DNA from: Clostridia bacterium
Lineage (GTDB): Bacteria; Bacillota; Thermoanaerobacteria; Thermoanaerobacterales; Thermoanaerobacteraceae
Direction of reading: 5' to 3'
DNA: 60,504 bases
Assembly (NCBI GenBank): GCA_012840485.1
Contig: DULG01000024.1
Span: 1 to 60,504, forward strand
The notes below the pieces were generated by a model that searched no databases, was not told where the DNA came from, and saw nothing but the letters and a program-made list of their open reading frames with translations. Below are positions 8,447 to 17,285 of this stretch, in pieces. Position 1 is the first letter of the stretch. The number at the start of each line of letters is the position of its first letter. A program made the translations under genes and the position numbers.

Positions 8447-9097
8447 CTAATATTTACCAAAATCCTCTCCTACCCTTATTTCATCCAAATAATTATATAT
8501 AGTATATCTGGAAACACAGAGTATTTTTGCTACGTAATCCACAGCGCCCCTTATTAAGAAAGTCCCTTTTGCATCTAACATTTTCACTATCTGAACCTTT
8601 TCTTCTTTTGTCATAAAATTTACAGGTTTACCATAATTCTCTAATGTAGTATTCACAATGCTTTCCAAAACATCACTTACACTGCCCGTATAACTTTCTC
8701 TATTTTCTTCTGTAGTATCAGCTACTTCACAGAATTCTGATAAGGTATTTTTCACCATAATAAATTCTGAAATATCGATATTAATTGTAAGGCACCCAAT
8801 GGGCTTGCCATTTTCATCTTTTATAAAAATCGCGGACGACTTCAAAATTTTTCCATCATTGCTCTTGTTTTTATAATTTATTAAATTCTCAATATTATCT
8901 GATTTCAATACTTTTAATATAGCCTCAGGCAATGGAGCCCCCACTTCTCTTCCCGTAACATGGGGATTTATGATCGCAATGATAGGATTTTGTGGGGAAG
9001 AAAAGTCATGTAATGCCACTTCGCAATTTTTCCCAAATGTATTAGCGATACCTTCTATAACTGGGATCATGCTTTTTAAGATCGGATGTACCTTCAT
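8447..9097 (-). CDS. YheO/DauR-type transcription regulator
   Basis: This 216-residue protein has an N-terminal PAS-like YheO domain (residues about 5-120; FGKNCEVALHDFSSPQNPII and DENGKPIGCLTINIDIS) and a C-terminal helix-turn-helix of the DauR type (about 155-210; KAKGTFLIRGAVDYVAKIL-like block followed by SRYTIYNYLDEIR). Related proteins control amino-acid catabolic genes, DauR for D-arginine. It lies just upstream of the riboswitch-controlled dehydrogenase-mutase operon in the same orientation and may respond to its substrate. The ligand is unknown. The ATG at 9097 has GGGGGATTCAGAACCA before it. Confidence 0.8.
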   Translation of the reverse strand: MKVHPILKSMIPVIEGIANTFGKNCEVALHDFSSPQNPIIAIINPHVTGREVGAPLPEAILKVLKSDNIENLINYKNKSNDGKILKSSAIFIKDENGKPIGCLTINIDISEFIMVKNTLSEFCEVADTTEENRESYTGSVSDVLESIVNTTLENYGKPVNFMTKEEKVQIVKMLDAKGTFLIRGAVDYVAKILCVSRYTIYNYLDEIRVGEDFGKY

Positions 9098-9198
9098 TGG
9101 TTCTGAATCCCCCTAATCATACAATTTAAATATATGCAGCAAATTAAAAAAATGACAATGGTGATGAGTAGAAATTTATTAACGTTATTATACATGCC

Positions 9199-9552
9199 TT
9201 ATATTGGGTTGTCAAGCACTATTTCTTTTGCATCAGCCCATAGCCTTTCCAAATTATAAAAATGCCTTTCTTCTTCTTGAAAAATATGAACTACTATGTC
9301 ATCATAATCCATTAAAATCCATTTCCCTGAAGCATACCCTTCAATATGATGAACAAAAACCCCTTCTTCCCACAGTTTCTTTTCGACTTCGTCAGTTAAA
9401 GCTTTTACATGAGTATCAGAAGTACCACTAGCTATGATAAAATAATCGGCAATAATCGTCAAATCTCCTATATACAAAATCTTTATATCTAGAGCTTTTT
9501 TATTCTCCAGAACACTGTATATTTTAGCCACTTTTTCTCTTGACTCTATCAC
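9199..9552 (-). CDS. rsfS: Ribosomal silencing factor RsfS
   Basis: RsfS (Iojap/YbeB) binds ribosomal protein L14 and blocks subunit joining under nutrient limitation. The 117-residue protein has the family blocks DYFIIASGTSDTHVKALTDE and GYASGKWILMDYDDIVVHIF. It starts at GTG 9552 behind GGGGTGGTTTA. It is the last gene of the nadD-yqeK-lcp-rsfS cluster, the usual Firmicute order with an LCP gene inserted between yqeK and rsfS. Confidence 0.93.
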   Translation of the reverse strand: MIESREKVAKIYSVLENKKALDIKILYIGDLTIIADYFIIASGTSDTHVKALTDEVEKKLWEEGVFVHHIEGYASGKWILMDYDDIVVHIFQEEERHFYNLERLWADAKEIVLDNPI

Positions 9553-9569
9553 TAAACCACCCCTTTGTC

Positions 9570-10757
9570 TTATATATTTTTCCCTAAAATGATAGTTATA
9601 TCAGCATTATTATTGCCTTTTAAGTCCTGTACTATGATGGCATTTTTTAAAATTTTTCTTAACTCTTCTACTACTTTTTTATCATTTGTTCTATCAATTA
9701 TTTGTGTAGTATTGTATATAGTCCCTTCTATATTACCTATTTTTACTACCTCATATCCCTGTTGTCTCAATAAATCGGCAGTCCGGGTAGCAGCACCTTG
9801 TATACCGCATCCGTTTAACACTTCTACCCTTATTTTTTTGTCAGCTGTTACATCATTTTTTTTACTTTCAAGGCTGTTGTTCAAATCGGACATAAATTGC
9901 TTTATCTCTGCAGCATCAGTAATATAATAAGCAATTCCATCAATATATTCAGGAGTACCAGGCAATGTTGCTGTTTTAATATTGCTCTTATCGACTTTAA
10001 GTGCATATTCCATATACTTTAATATGAGAGTAGGTGGAATATTGGTTTCCACATATTGATTTATAGTTTTTAAAATAGTTGGTACTTTAACCATCGTAAC
10101 TGGACTTTTTATCTTTTCAAATACTGCCAGCAAAAAATCTCTTTGGACTTTCACTCTCTCTAAGTCCTGTTCAGCATAACCATGCCTAAATCTTACCAGT
10201 TGTAAAGCCTTTTCCCCATCTAAAAGCTGTATTCCCTTTTTTAAATGTATATGGAGGCCTCCTGCATAGTCATCATAATTCATATCTATAGGGACGTTCA
10301 TTTCTACTCCACCTATCTCATCTACTAATTGTTTAAAACCTTCATACCCAATCCTTACATAATAATCAACTGGTTGACCAATAAGTTGAGAAACTATATC
10401 CATAGAAAGGCGAGGACCTCCAATAGGATAAGCCGCATTTATCTTTTGAATACCATAATTAGGTATTTGCACTCTCGTATCCCTTGGGATAGATAAAATA
10501 TAGGCTTTATTAGTTTTCGGCTCATAAGATATCACCATCATCGTGTCAGACCTTTTTGGATCTGTCAGAGATGTCTCATCTAGTCCTAAGATTAAAACAT
10601 TAATCCTGGTAAGATTCTGCTGTTTATTTTCCCCCCCTCTTTGCATAAGAGAAATATCAGAAGGATTTAAAGATTTCAAATACACATATCCTCCAACAAC
10701 TACTGATAACAAGATCAATAATAAAAATATTAACATTCCTTTTATAAACTTCCTCAT
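9570..10757 (-). CDS. LCP (LytR-CpsA-Psr) family protein with LytR C-terminal domain
   Basis: LCP enzymes attach teichoic acids or other glycopolymers from polyprenyl phosphate to peptidoglycan at the outer membrane face. A membrane anchor covers about residues 8-28. The LCP core (about 55-270) shows GLDETSLTDPKRSDTMMVIS, IPRDTRVQIP and the Arg-rich LVRFRHGYAEQDLERVKVQ. A LytR_C domain follows (about 305-395, RVEVLNGCGIQGAATRTAD). The ATG overlaps the yqeK stop, so the two are translationally coupled. Confidence 0.9.
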   Translation of the reverse strand: MRKFIKGMLIFLLLILLSVVVGGYVYLKSLNPSDISLMQRGGENKQQNLTRINVLILGLDETSLTDPKRSDTMMVISYEPKTNKAYILSIPRDTRVQIPNYGIQKINAAYPIGGPRLSMDIVSQLIGQPVDYYVRIGYEGFKQLVDEIGGVEMNVPIDMNYDDYAGGLHIHLKKGIQLLDGEKALQLVRFRHGYAEQDLERVKVQRDFLLAVFEKIKSPVTMVKVPTILKTINQYVETNIPPTLILKYMEYALKVDKSNIKTATLPGTPEYIDGIAYYITDAAEIKQFMSDLNNSLESKKNDVTADKKIRVEVLNGCGIQGAATRTADLLRQQGYEVVKIGNIEGTIYNTTQIIDRTNDKKVVEELRKILKNAIIVQDLKGNNNADITIILGKNI

Positions 10758-11338
10758 CTTTTTCCACTCCCAATTTCCATAAGAATATAATTTCTTGCTT
10801 TTACTGTCTTTTCATAAAGAATCAATTCCTTTTCTATTACATAGCAAATAGTATTATCAAAAGCTCTTAATACAGCTATATCCAAATCGACTTCCGCTAA
10901 TTGCCTTAAATTTTCAACTCCTTCAAAATCCCTATTTGGCTCTATATAATCTGCTAAAAAAATTATTTTGTCTAAAGTCGTCATACCAACATCTCCAGTA
11001 GTGTGAAGGGCAATTGCTCTTTTTATTTCCTCATCTTTTACACCAAAAATATCTTCTACCAAAGCAGCTGCTACAGGACCATGCAGTAGAAAAGGAACAC
11101 GAACCAGTACATCGTCTATTTCAATTTTGTATTTTTTAGCAAGGTGTAAAAGTTCTTCATCAGAATAGGCCTTTGCACAATCGTGTAATAAACCTGCTAC
11201 TTGCGCTTTTTCTTTATTTGCTCCATATTTTTTTGCAAGATATTTTGCAGTTTCCATAACTCCAATAGAATGTTTAAACCTTTCCTCATTTAACATTTTT
11301 TTTAACTTATTTTCTAAAGCGAAAATATCATATGCCAT
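10754..11338 (-). CDS. yqeK: YqeK-type HD phosphohydrolase (diadenosine tetraphosphatase)
   Basis: This 194-residue HD-domain protein carries [16 protein letters not shown] and HTTGDVGM, the metal ligands of the YqeK family. YqeK cleaves Ap4A symmetrically to two ADP. The start at 11338 is supported by GAGG nine bases upstream and gives [12 protein letters not shown]; it overlaps the end of nadD by 11 bases. A longer frame to 11365 lacks a ribosome site. Confidence 0.9.
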   Translation of the reverse strand: MAYDIFALENKLKKMLNEERFKHSIGVMETAKYLAKKYGANKEKAQVAGLLHDCAKAYSDEELLHLAKKYKIEIDDVLVRVPFLLHGPVAAALVEDIFGVKDEEIKRAIALHTTGDVGMTTLDKIIFLADYIEPNRDFEGVENLRQLAEVDLDIAVLRAFDNTICYVIEKELILYEKTVKARNYILMEIGSGKR

Positions 11339-11963
11339 TTTTGTCATCCTCTTTATATAAGCCATATTTTTGAATATATCTTTCCACAGATTCAGGTAGC
11401 AAATATTTTATTGGCCTTCTTTCTGCAACTCTTTTTCTAATATCGGTAGAAGAAATCGCCAAAGAAGGTACTGTTACTTTATAAATAACACTCCCATACA
11501 AGCTTCTAATTTTATTTAGCTCTTCATCTATTTTATTGCTCTCAATCCCTGGCCTAGTAGCCGCAACAAAGTTACACATTTTCAAAAGTTCATCAGCACT
11601 TTTCCATGTTAAAATTTCTAGGACTGCATCTGCCCCAGTTATAAAATATATTTGTGTACTTTCTCCGTAACTTCTTTTAAATTCCTTAATAGTGTCTATG
11701 GTGTAAGTATAGCCTTCTCTGTCTATTTCAATTGTCGAAACTTCAAAAAAAGGATTTGTAATAGTAGCAAGAATAGTCATTAAATAACGATGTTTCTTGT
11801 CTGTGACTTTTCGCTTTACCTTATGAGGTGGATTACCTGCTGGAACAAAAATAACCTTGTCCAACTTAAATTCAGCCCTCACTGCTTCTGCTGTAACTAA
11901 ATGGCCGTAGTGAATAGGATCAAAAGTACCTCCCATTATTCCAAGTCTAAGCTCCCTTTCCAA
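11328..11963 (-). CDS. nadD: Nicotinate-nucleotide adenylyltransferase
   Basis: NadD makes deamido-NAD from nicotinate mononucleotide and ATP. The nucleotidyltransferase signature [12 protein letters not shown] is near the N-terminus and the [10 protein letters not shown] block near residue 170. I place the start at TTG 11963, with GGGGG eight bases upstream, giving [12 protein letters not shown]; the TTG at 11978 has no ribosome site. It leads the nadD-yqeK-lcp-rsfS cluster; a terminator at 12063-12089 separates it from obg. Confidence 0.92.
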   Translation of the reverse strand: MERELRLGIMGGTFDPIHYGHLVTAEAVRAEFKLDKVIFVPAGNPPHKVKRKVTDKKHRYLMTILATITNPFFEVSTIEIDREGYTYTIDTIKEFKRSYGESTQIYFITGADAVLEILTWKSADELLKMCNFVAATRPGIESNKIDEELNKIRSLYGSVIYKVTVPSLAISSTDIRKRVAERRPIKYLLPESVERYIQKYGLYKEDDKNGI

Positions 11964-12060
11964 ATTACTATCCCCCAATTGTATTTTCTTTTATATTATA
12001 CATTATACATTAAAAGAGGTAAATTGCACAAGCACATGATATTGTTAAATAATGAAAAAT

Positions 12061-12089
12061 ATAAAAAGTGGAAGGTAACTCCACTTTTT
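12061..12089 (-). terminator. Terminator after obg
   Basis: A perfect 10-bp stem (AAAAAGTGGA/TCCACTTTTT) with loop of seven bases; on the minus strand it ends in TTTTTATATTTTTC. The obg stop codon lies at its edge. Confidence 0.85.
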
Positions 12090-13359
12090 ACTCATAATAT
12101 TCAAATTCAAAATCTCTAACATTTATTGTATCTCCATTTTTGAATCCTTTTTCTTTGAGAACATCTATCACTCCACTTTTCCTTAAAAGCATTTCAAAAT
12201 ATCTTAAAGAATGTTCATCCTGTAGATTCACCCTTTTTAAAAGCTTGTCAATTTTTGTACCGATGAGGTAATAAACATTATCCTTTACTTCAATATTAAG
12301 AGTCTCTTCTTCTTCAGGAGGATTATATACAATAACTTCTGGTACTTCTGTTACTTCCTCTACTGGAATAGAAGAAAGCACTTCTATAGTCTTATCCAAA
12401 AGTTTGTCAATTCCTTCTTTTGTTAAAGCAGATATAGCATACACTTCATACCCTCTTTTTTTAATTTCTCCTTCAAAAGCAGGATAATTTTCTCTCCCCC
12501 TTTGTATATCAATTTTATTGGCAGCGACAATTTGGGACAGAGTGAGTAATCTTTCACTGTAGAGTTTGAGTTCCTTATTTATCTTTTCAAAATCCTCTAC
12601 AGGGTCTCTTCCTTCACTAGCAGAAACATCTACAACATGTATTAACACTTTTGTCCTCTCAATGTGCCTTAAAAACTCATGTCCCAGTCCCTCACCTCTA
12701 TGAGCTCCCTCAATTAAACCAGGAATATCTGCCATCACAAAAGATTTTCCTTTATGCTCTACAACTCCTAAATTGGGTGTCAATGTTGTAAAAGGATAAT
12801 TAGCAATTTTAGGTTTTGCTCTTGTGCAGCTGGCTAAAAGAGTAGATTTACCAGCATTAGGAAATCCTATCAATCCCACATCCGCTAAAAGCTTTAATTC
12901 TAATCTTACCCACATTTCCTTGCCTTTTTCACCACTTTCAGCAAAGCGGGGGGTCTTCAAAGTAGGAGTAGCAAATTTAGCGTTTCCTCTACCCCCTTTG
13001 CCACCTTTTAAAACAATAGCCTTTTGATTAGGTTTTACAAGGTCAGCTATGACTTCTCCTGTTTCATCGTTAATTATTAAAGTCCCTACAGGAACTTTAA
13101 TAATTAAATCTTCTCCGTTTTTGCCATATTGATTTTTCCCTCTGCCATTTTCTCCATTTTGCGCAATGTATTTTTTCCTGTATTTAAAATCTAGCAGAGT
13201 GGATAAATCGGGATCTGCTACAAATATAACATCTCCTCCTTTTCCTCCGTCCCCACCATCTGGACCGCCATACGCAACGTACTTTTCTCTCCTAAAAGAT
13301 ATAACCCCGTTGCCACCGTCCCCAGCTTTTATGTATATTCTTGCAGTATCTACAAACAT
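12088..13359 (-). CDS. obg: GTPase Obg
   Basis: Obg is an essential GTPase acting in 50S ribosome maturation and stress and sporulation control. The 423-residue protein has the glycine-rich Obg fold (about 1-158, GDGGNGVISFRREKYV), G1 GFPNAGKSTLL, G3 DIPGLIEGAH, G4 NKID, and the C-terminal OCT domain (about 345-423). AGGTGAAAG precedes the ATG. It follows the spo0B-like gene, the arrangement known from Bacillus (spo0B-obg). Confidence 0.96.
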   Translation of the reverse strand: MFVDTARIYIKAGDGGNGVISFRREKYVAYGGPDGGDGGKGGDVIFVADPDLSTLLDFKYRKKYIAQNGENGRGKNQYGKNGEDLIIKVPVGTLIINDETGEVIADLVKPNQKAIVLKGGKGGRGNAKFATPTLKTPRFAESGEKGKEMWVRLELKLLADVGLIGFPNAGKSTLLASCTRAKPKIANYPFTTLTPNLGVVEHKGKSFVMADIPGLIEGAHRGEGLGHEFLRHIERTKVLIHVVDVSASEGRDPVEDFEKINKELKLYSERLLTLSQIVAANKIDIQRGRENYPAFEGEIKKRGYEVYAISALTKEGIDKLLDKTIEVLSSIPVEEVTEVPEVIVYNPPEEEETLNIEVKDNVYYLIGTKIDKLLKRVNLQDEHSLRYFEMLLRKSGVIDVLKEKGFKNGDTINVRDFEFEYYE

Positions 13360-13406
13360 ACTTTCACCTGCCTTCTCTTATTATAGTATGTAACTTACAA
13401 GTTTTT

Positions 13407-13619
13407 TTAACCTTTTAATATATTTCTTATAAATTCTTCGGCATTCTCTGAATTAAAAATCTCTCTTTCATTGTTCAAGTGGTCAATTGTGACGTGAAGA
13501 TATTCAATTACTTTATCCATTTTACCTAATTGGGCATAGCCCAACACTACTTGTAAGTCATTTAAAAGCTCATGTCTTCTTTTTCTCATATACTCTAACA
13601 ATAACTCCACATCTGACAC
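13407..13619 (-). CDS. Spo0B-like phosphotransferase domain protein
   Basis: This 70-residue protein matches the four-helix-bundle dimerisation half of Spo0B (RRHELLNDLQVVLGYAQLGK); the His in RRHELLND aligns with the phosphoacceptor. Spo0B relays phosphate from Spo0F to Spo0A in Bacillus. Here the C-terminal ATPase-like half (about 120 residues) is missing. Clostridia usually lack a phosphorelay, so the role is uncertain. The start is GTG 13619 behind GGTGAT. Its place between rpmA and obg is the same as in Bacillus. Confidence 0.75.
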   Translation of the reverse strand: MSDVELLLEYMRKRRHELLNDLQVVLGYAQLGKMDKVIEYLHVTIDHLNNEREIFNSENAEEFIRNILKG

Positions 13620-13650
13620 TATTATATCACCACTTTCTTTTATTACTTAT

Positions 13651-13678
13651 GAAAAAATCCTGGTATAAACCAGGATTT
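13651..13678 (-). terminator. Terminator of the L21-Prp-L27 operon
   Basis: A 10-bp stem (AAATCCTGGT/ACCAGGATTT) with a four-base loop, followed by TTTTTTC on the minus strand. It overlaps the rpmA stop codon and precedes the spo0B-like gene. Confidence 0.85.
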
Positions 13679-13964
13679 ATATCTGCACTACTTTCTTTTC
13701 TGGATAAACACTAACTTGTTTTTTATCGCGGCCTTTTCTTTCAAAAACAACATATCCATCAATTAAAGCAAAAAGTGTATCGTCTTTACCCTTTCCTACA
13801 TTTACACCTGGATGTATTTTAGTTCCTCTTTGCCTTACAAGGATATTGCCAGCTAATACAAATTGACCGTCTGCCCTTTTTACGCCTAACCGTTTAGATT
13901 CACTATCGCGACCGTTTCTGGAACTGCCTACCCCTTTTTTATGGGCAAAAAGTTGGAGTTTCAT
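13677..13964 (-). CDS. rpmA: 50S ribosomal protein L27
   Basis: The 95-residue protein has the L27 core [17 protein letters not shown] and [10 protein letters not shown]. It begins [11 protein letters not shown]: the MKLQLF extension before AHKKG is the Firmicute pre-sequence removed by the Prp protease, encoded just upstream. GAGGAGGTG precedes the ATG. Confidence 0.97.
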   Translation of the reverse strand: MKLQLFAHKKGVGSSRNGRDSESKRLGVKRADGQFVLAGNILVRQRGTKIHPGVNVGKGKDDTLFALIDGYVVFERKGRDKKQVSVYPEKKVVQI

Positions 13965-13967
13965 CTT

Positions 13968-14300
13968 TCACACCTCCTCTTCTATTACCTTCACATGGAT
14001 TGGATAATCCTCTGCAATATCTTTAAGTCCCATAACCATTGTTTCTAAAATAGCATTTAATCGTATATTATCTTCTTCACAGCCTTTTTCAACAATAACT
14101 ACTTCTAGGTCGCCTTCTCGTATTTTTTTCTTTATTTTTACACTCCTTAAATTTTCTAAACCCAAAATCGCTGTTTGGGATATAGCCGAAACAGCTGCAC
14201 ACACGATGTCTTTTCCATATTCGCCATATCCTGCATGTCCCTTTATGCTAAACTTGTATATATCTCCTTTTGAATTTTTCCCTATCTCTATCCTAATCAT
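13968..14300 (-). CDS. prp: Ribosomal-processing cysteine protease Prp
   Basis: Prp (YsxB) removes the N-terminal extension of L27 so that it can join the ribosome. The 110-residue protein has the catalytic His in GHAGYGEYGKD and the Cys in DIVCAAVSAIS. It lies between rplU and rpmA, three bases from each, the conserved position. A weak ribosome site suggests coupling to rplU. Confidence 0.95.
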   Translation of the reverse strand: MIRIEIGKNSKGDIYKFSIKGHAGYGEYGKDIVCAAVSAISQTAILGLENLRSVKIKKKIREGDLEVVIVEKGCEEDNIRLNAILETMVMGLKDIAEDYPIHVKVIEEEV

Positions 14301-14302
14301 AG

Positions 14303-14617
14303 TTACTTAACTATATTTTCAATTTGTATTTTTGTATAAGGTTGGCGATGCCCTTGCCTTTTTCTGTAATTTTTCTTTGGCTTATACTTAAAAACTCTTA
14401 TTTTAGGCCCTTTTCCATGTTCTAAAACCTTAGCATTTACTTTAACATTTTCTAAATAAGGCTTACCAAACTCTACATTCCCATCTTCTTTTGACACAAC
14501 CAAAACTTTGTCAAAAGAAATAACTTCTCCTTCCGGATAGTTTAACTTTTCTACTACAAGAACATCTCCTTCACGAACCATATACTGTTTTCCACCAGTT
14601 TCGATTATTGCGTACAT
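14303..14617 (-). CDS. rplU: 50S ribosomal protein L21
   Basis: The 104-residue protein shows [18 protein letters not shown] and the C-terminal [16 protein letters not shown] typical of L21. It is the first gene of the L21-Prp-L27 operon and has an autoregulatory-type leader and a good promoter directly upstream. Confidence 0.97.
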   Translation of the reverse strand: MYAIIETGGKQYMVREGDVLVVEKLNYPEGEVISFDKVLVVSKEDGNVEFGKPYLENVKVNAKVLEHGKGPKIRVFKYKPKKNYRKRQGHRQPYTKIQIENIVK

Positions 14618-14623
14618 TTTTGC

Positions 14624-14695
14624 ACCTCCTCCATACAGTCTCGCCGGGTAACAAGGTAAAAATTTAAAAACCCGTCCCGAGCGGCCACAAACGAT
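14624..14695 (-). promoter_or_regulatory. L21 mRNA leader
   Basis: On the minus strand the elements GGCCGCTCGGGACGGGT and ACCCGGCGAGACTGTATGGA precede the rplU ribosome site. CGGGACGGGT can pair with ACCCGGCGAG-type sequence across an AT-rich loop. This matches the Firmicute L21 leader family, thought to bind a product of the operon. Regulation is inferred from the family. Confidence 0.8.
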
Positions 14696-14725
14696 ATTTT
14701 AACATAATAAAATATCACTTGTCAA
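14696..14725 (-). promoter_or_regulatory. Promoter of the L21 operon
   Basis: Minus strand TTGACA (14720-14725), 18-base spacer, TAAAAT (14696-14701). The start point would fall at the first base or two of the L21 leader. Confidence 0.75.
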
Positions 14726-14736
14726 TTAAAACTGCA

Positions 14737-15090
14737 CTAAATTGTCTGTGGACCTTTTTCTTTATCCTGTTCTTTTATCTTTTCTTTATTCAATGTATAG
14801 TTTTGCAAAGCTATAATTTTTTGATGCATCTCTTCTTTTTCTTTTTCTAATTCTTTTATTTTATTATTAAGTCCTCTTATAGTTGTACTATACTTTATTT
14901 GTGCAAAAACTCCTATTATTCCAACAATTATCGCTCCAATAGCGGTTGACAACAAAATCACCAAAGCTTGAGATATTGAATATTGCCAATGTAGAAATTT
15001 TATATCTACAGGACCTGCATTATAAATAGCAAAAATCGCTACTATAATTGCAAATATCAATGCTAATATAGTATAAGATAACCCCTTCAA
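14737..15090 (-). CDS. LapA-domain small membrane protein
   Basis: This 117-residue protein has two membrane segments (about 5-25 and 42-65, with LHWQYSISQALVILLS between them) and a C-terminal coiled coil, the pattern of the LapA/DUF1049 family. LapA acts in lipopolysaccharide assembly in Gram-negatives; the role in Firmicutes is unknown. I choose TTG 15090, seven bases after GGAGGTGAG, giving MKGLSYTILALIF; the ATG at 15108 lies inside that ribosome site. Confidence 0.75.
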   Translation of the reverse strand: MKGLSYTILALIFAIIVAIFAIYNAGPVDIKFLHWQYSISQALVILLSTAIGAIIVGIIGVFAQIKYSTTIRGLNNKIKELEKEKEEMHQKIIALQNYTLNKEKIKEQDKEKGPQTI

Positions 15091-15190
15091 AGGCCTCACC
15101 TCCCCCATTTTAAATAGATACCTCCACCCTTCATATTTTTATGATAAAGGTACAAGCTATTATTGTCAATAAAAATTATAAATTTTTCAA

Positions 15191-16615
15191 TCATTCAAAA
15201 TCCATTTCAAATTCCCCATATTTTTTCTTATCATCAAAAATAAAGTTCATTTCTAAATCAAACTTTTCTCTGTAAAGCTTAGATAATTTTCTTTCTTCTG
15301 CTACTTCTAAAACTTTATAATGTCCTCTGACAACAAGCTTTTTTACCGCAGCATGTCTTAATATTCTTTCTATATTGTTCTTCAGTTTTTTATAAATGTA
15401 TTCTTCTGAATAAACCATTCCTTCCCCTTCGCACATAGGGCATTTCTCTTTAAGGTATGTGCTTACTTGTGACCTTACTCTTTTTCTTGTCATCTCCACA
15501 AGCCCTAATTGGGTATATCCTAACACAGTACATTTTGTCCTGTCTTTTTGGAGTTCTTTTTTAAAAAACTCTAACAACTCCCTTTTAAAATTCTCATTTT
15601 TCATATCTATAAAGTCAATAATAATTATCCCACCAATATCCCTCAACTTAAGCTGCAATGCTATCTCTTCAGCTGCTTCAAGATTAGTTCTATATATTGT
15701 TTCTTCCAAAGAAGTCTTGCCCACATATTTCCCCGTATTTACATCAATAACAGTAAGAGCTTCTGTTTGATCTATTATTAAAAACCCTCCGCTTTTTAAC
15801 CATATCTTTTTTCCTAGCAATTTCTCAACTTGATAATCAACTCCATAAAGCCCCATTAAATCTCCTTCTTCATATTTGATTAAAACGTGCTCTTTCCCCA
15901 GATTTTTTAAATATTTTTTTATACTCTCATATTCTTCTTTGTCGTTTATAATAATTTCATCCATTTCATCAGAAAGAAAATTTTTTAAATATTTAATAAG
16001 AAAATTTTCTTCTTTATATATCAATGAAGGAACAGGAGCATTTTGAAAATCTTTTTGTATCTTCTCATACAACTGAAACAACTCTTCCAAATCCTCCTGT
16101 ATCTGACCTTCAGTAGCTTCCAAGGAAGCAGTCCTCATTATTAAACCTATACCCTGGGGTTTTACCTTTTTCGCAATTTCCAAAAGCTTTTTCCTGTCCT
16201 CGTCTTTTTCAATTCTATGGGAAATCCCTACATAGTCTATGCTAGGCATCAAAACCACATATTTCCCTGGTAATGAAATGTTAGCAGTTACCCTTGGATT
16301 TTTCATGCCTACTGCTTCTTTTGATATTTGAACCATTATAACTTGTCCTGGTTTTAAAACCTGAGTAATGCTTTTGTTAAAATTTTCTTGTCGAAAAAGG
16401 ATATCATCAGAGAACAAAAAAGCATTTTTCCCAATTCCAATATCTACAAAGGCAGATTGCATACCCTTTAAAACATTTTGAACTTTCCCTTTATAAATAT
16501 TTCCTAATATACTTTTCCCATCTTTCTTTTCTGGATGGTATTCCTTTAATTTCCCATCTTCTAGCAAAGCGATTTGATTTAAATTTTCATCAATGTCTAA
16601 TATGAGTCTTTTCAA
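15191..16615 (-). CDS. rng: Ribonuclease G
   Basis: This RNase E/G family endoribonuclease cuts single-stranded RNA and matures rRNA ends. An S1-type RNA-binding region covers about residues 35-120 (GNIYKGKVQNVLKGMQSAFV). The catalytic core has LTVIDVNTGKYVG with metal-binding Asp residues, GGIIIIDFIDM, and the zinc-link CPMCEGEG near residue 393. The start is placed at TTG 16615 behind GAGGTGA; the GTG at 16624 is part of that ribosome site. It precedes the L21 operon, as rng does in many Firmicutes. Confidence 0.93.
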   Translation of the reverse strand: MKRLILDIDENLNQIALLEDGKLKEYHPEKKDGKSILGNIYKGKVQNVLKGMQSAFVDIGIGKNAFLFSDDILFRQENFNKSITQVLKPGQVIMVQISKEAVGMKNPRVTANISLPGKYVVLMPSIDYVGISHRIEKDEDRKKLLEIAKKVKPQGIGLIMRTASLEATEGQIQEDLEELFQLYEKIQKDFQNAPVPSLIYKEENFLIKYLKNFLSDEMDEIIINDKEEYESIKKYLKNLGKEHVLIKYEEGDLMGLYGVDYQVEKLLGKKIWLKSGGFLIIDQTEALTVIDVNTGKYVGKTSLEETIYRTNLEAAEEIALQLKLRDIGGIIIIDFIDMKNENFKRELLEFFKKELQKDRTKCTVLGYTQLGLVEMTRKRVRSQVSTYLKEKCPMCEGEGMVYSEEYIYKKLKNNIERILRHAAVKKLVVRGHYKVLEVAEERKLSKLYREKFDLEMNFIFDDKKKYGEFEMDFE

Positions 16616-16631
16616 AATCTTCACCTCATAC

Positions 16632-17285
16632 CTACTCTAAAATTATATTTTTCCTGTGGAGTTTATAAGAGTCCATTTCAAAAACATCTCCAAGATATTC
16701 ATTTAAAGCTTTTAATAAATTTAAAGGATTGGGAACTCCTTCTTCTAATTTTAACTTTATATAAAGTTTCAGATACCCTTCTTTTATTTCAAGAGCTTTT
16801 AAATCCAAAAGATAAAACTTTAAGTCAATCATTTTTTTCCCACTTTTTGTCTCTTTTTCTAACTCAATTGCGTCTCTTTTTATGAACTCTTCTAACTTAT
16901 TCTCAACATCTTTGCAATTTTTTTTAAAATTGACCTTTAAAATATATTCAGCGGCTTTTATTCTTTTTGAAAGGGGATCATTTACATCCACTTCATAAGA
17001 TTCTACAATTTTAATACCTGGCGGTAAAACTTTGTTCATTCTTTTTTTAAATTCTTCAGCAGAAATTTCCTCTTCCAAGTCCACATCCATATAATCGGCT
17101 TCTGTAGTTGCTCCCACTACAAGTGCAGGTCCGAAAGAAATTTTAGGATGGGGATTAAACCCTTGCGAAAAAGCCACTTTTATATCAGCCCTTCTCAAAG
17201 CCCTTTGAAATACCCGCAAAAGGTCTAAATGGGAAATAAATCTAACTCTTTCATCTTTTGTATATTTGTTTCTTAGGCGCTTCAA
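16632..17285 (-). CDS. DUF2344 (TIGR03936) radical-SAM-linked protein
   Basis: This 217-residue protein matches the family that accompanies, or is fused to, the radical SAM protein encoded just upstream: RVRFISHLDLLRVFQRALRR and SQGFNPHPKISFGPAL are diagnostic. The function is unknown; the fold is predicted to bind RNA or tRNA-like substrates in some proposals. Its TTG start (17285) lies 35 bases inside the radical SAM gene, with GAGGGGG nine bases upstream, so the pair is coupled and surely works together. Confidence 0.85.
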   Translation of the reverse strand: MKRLRNKYTKDERVRFISHLDLLRVFQRALRRADIKVAFSQGFNPHPKISFGPALVVGATTEADYMDVDLEEEISAEEFKKRMNKVLPPGIKIVESYEVDVNDPLSKRIKAAEYILKVNFKKNCKDVENKLEEFIKRDAIELEKETKSGKKMIDLKFYLLDLKALEIKEGYLKLYIKLKLEEGVPNPLNLLKALNEYLGDVFEMDSYKLHRKNIILE

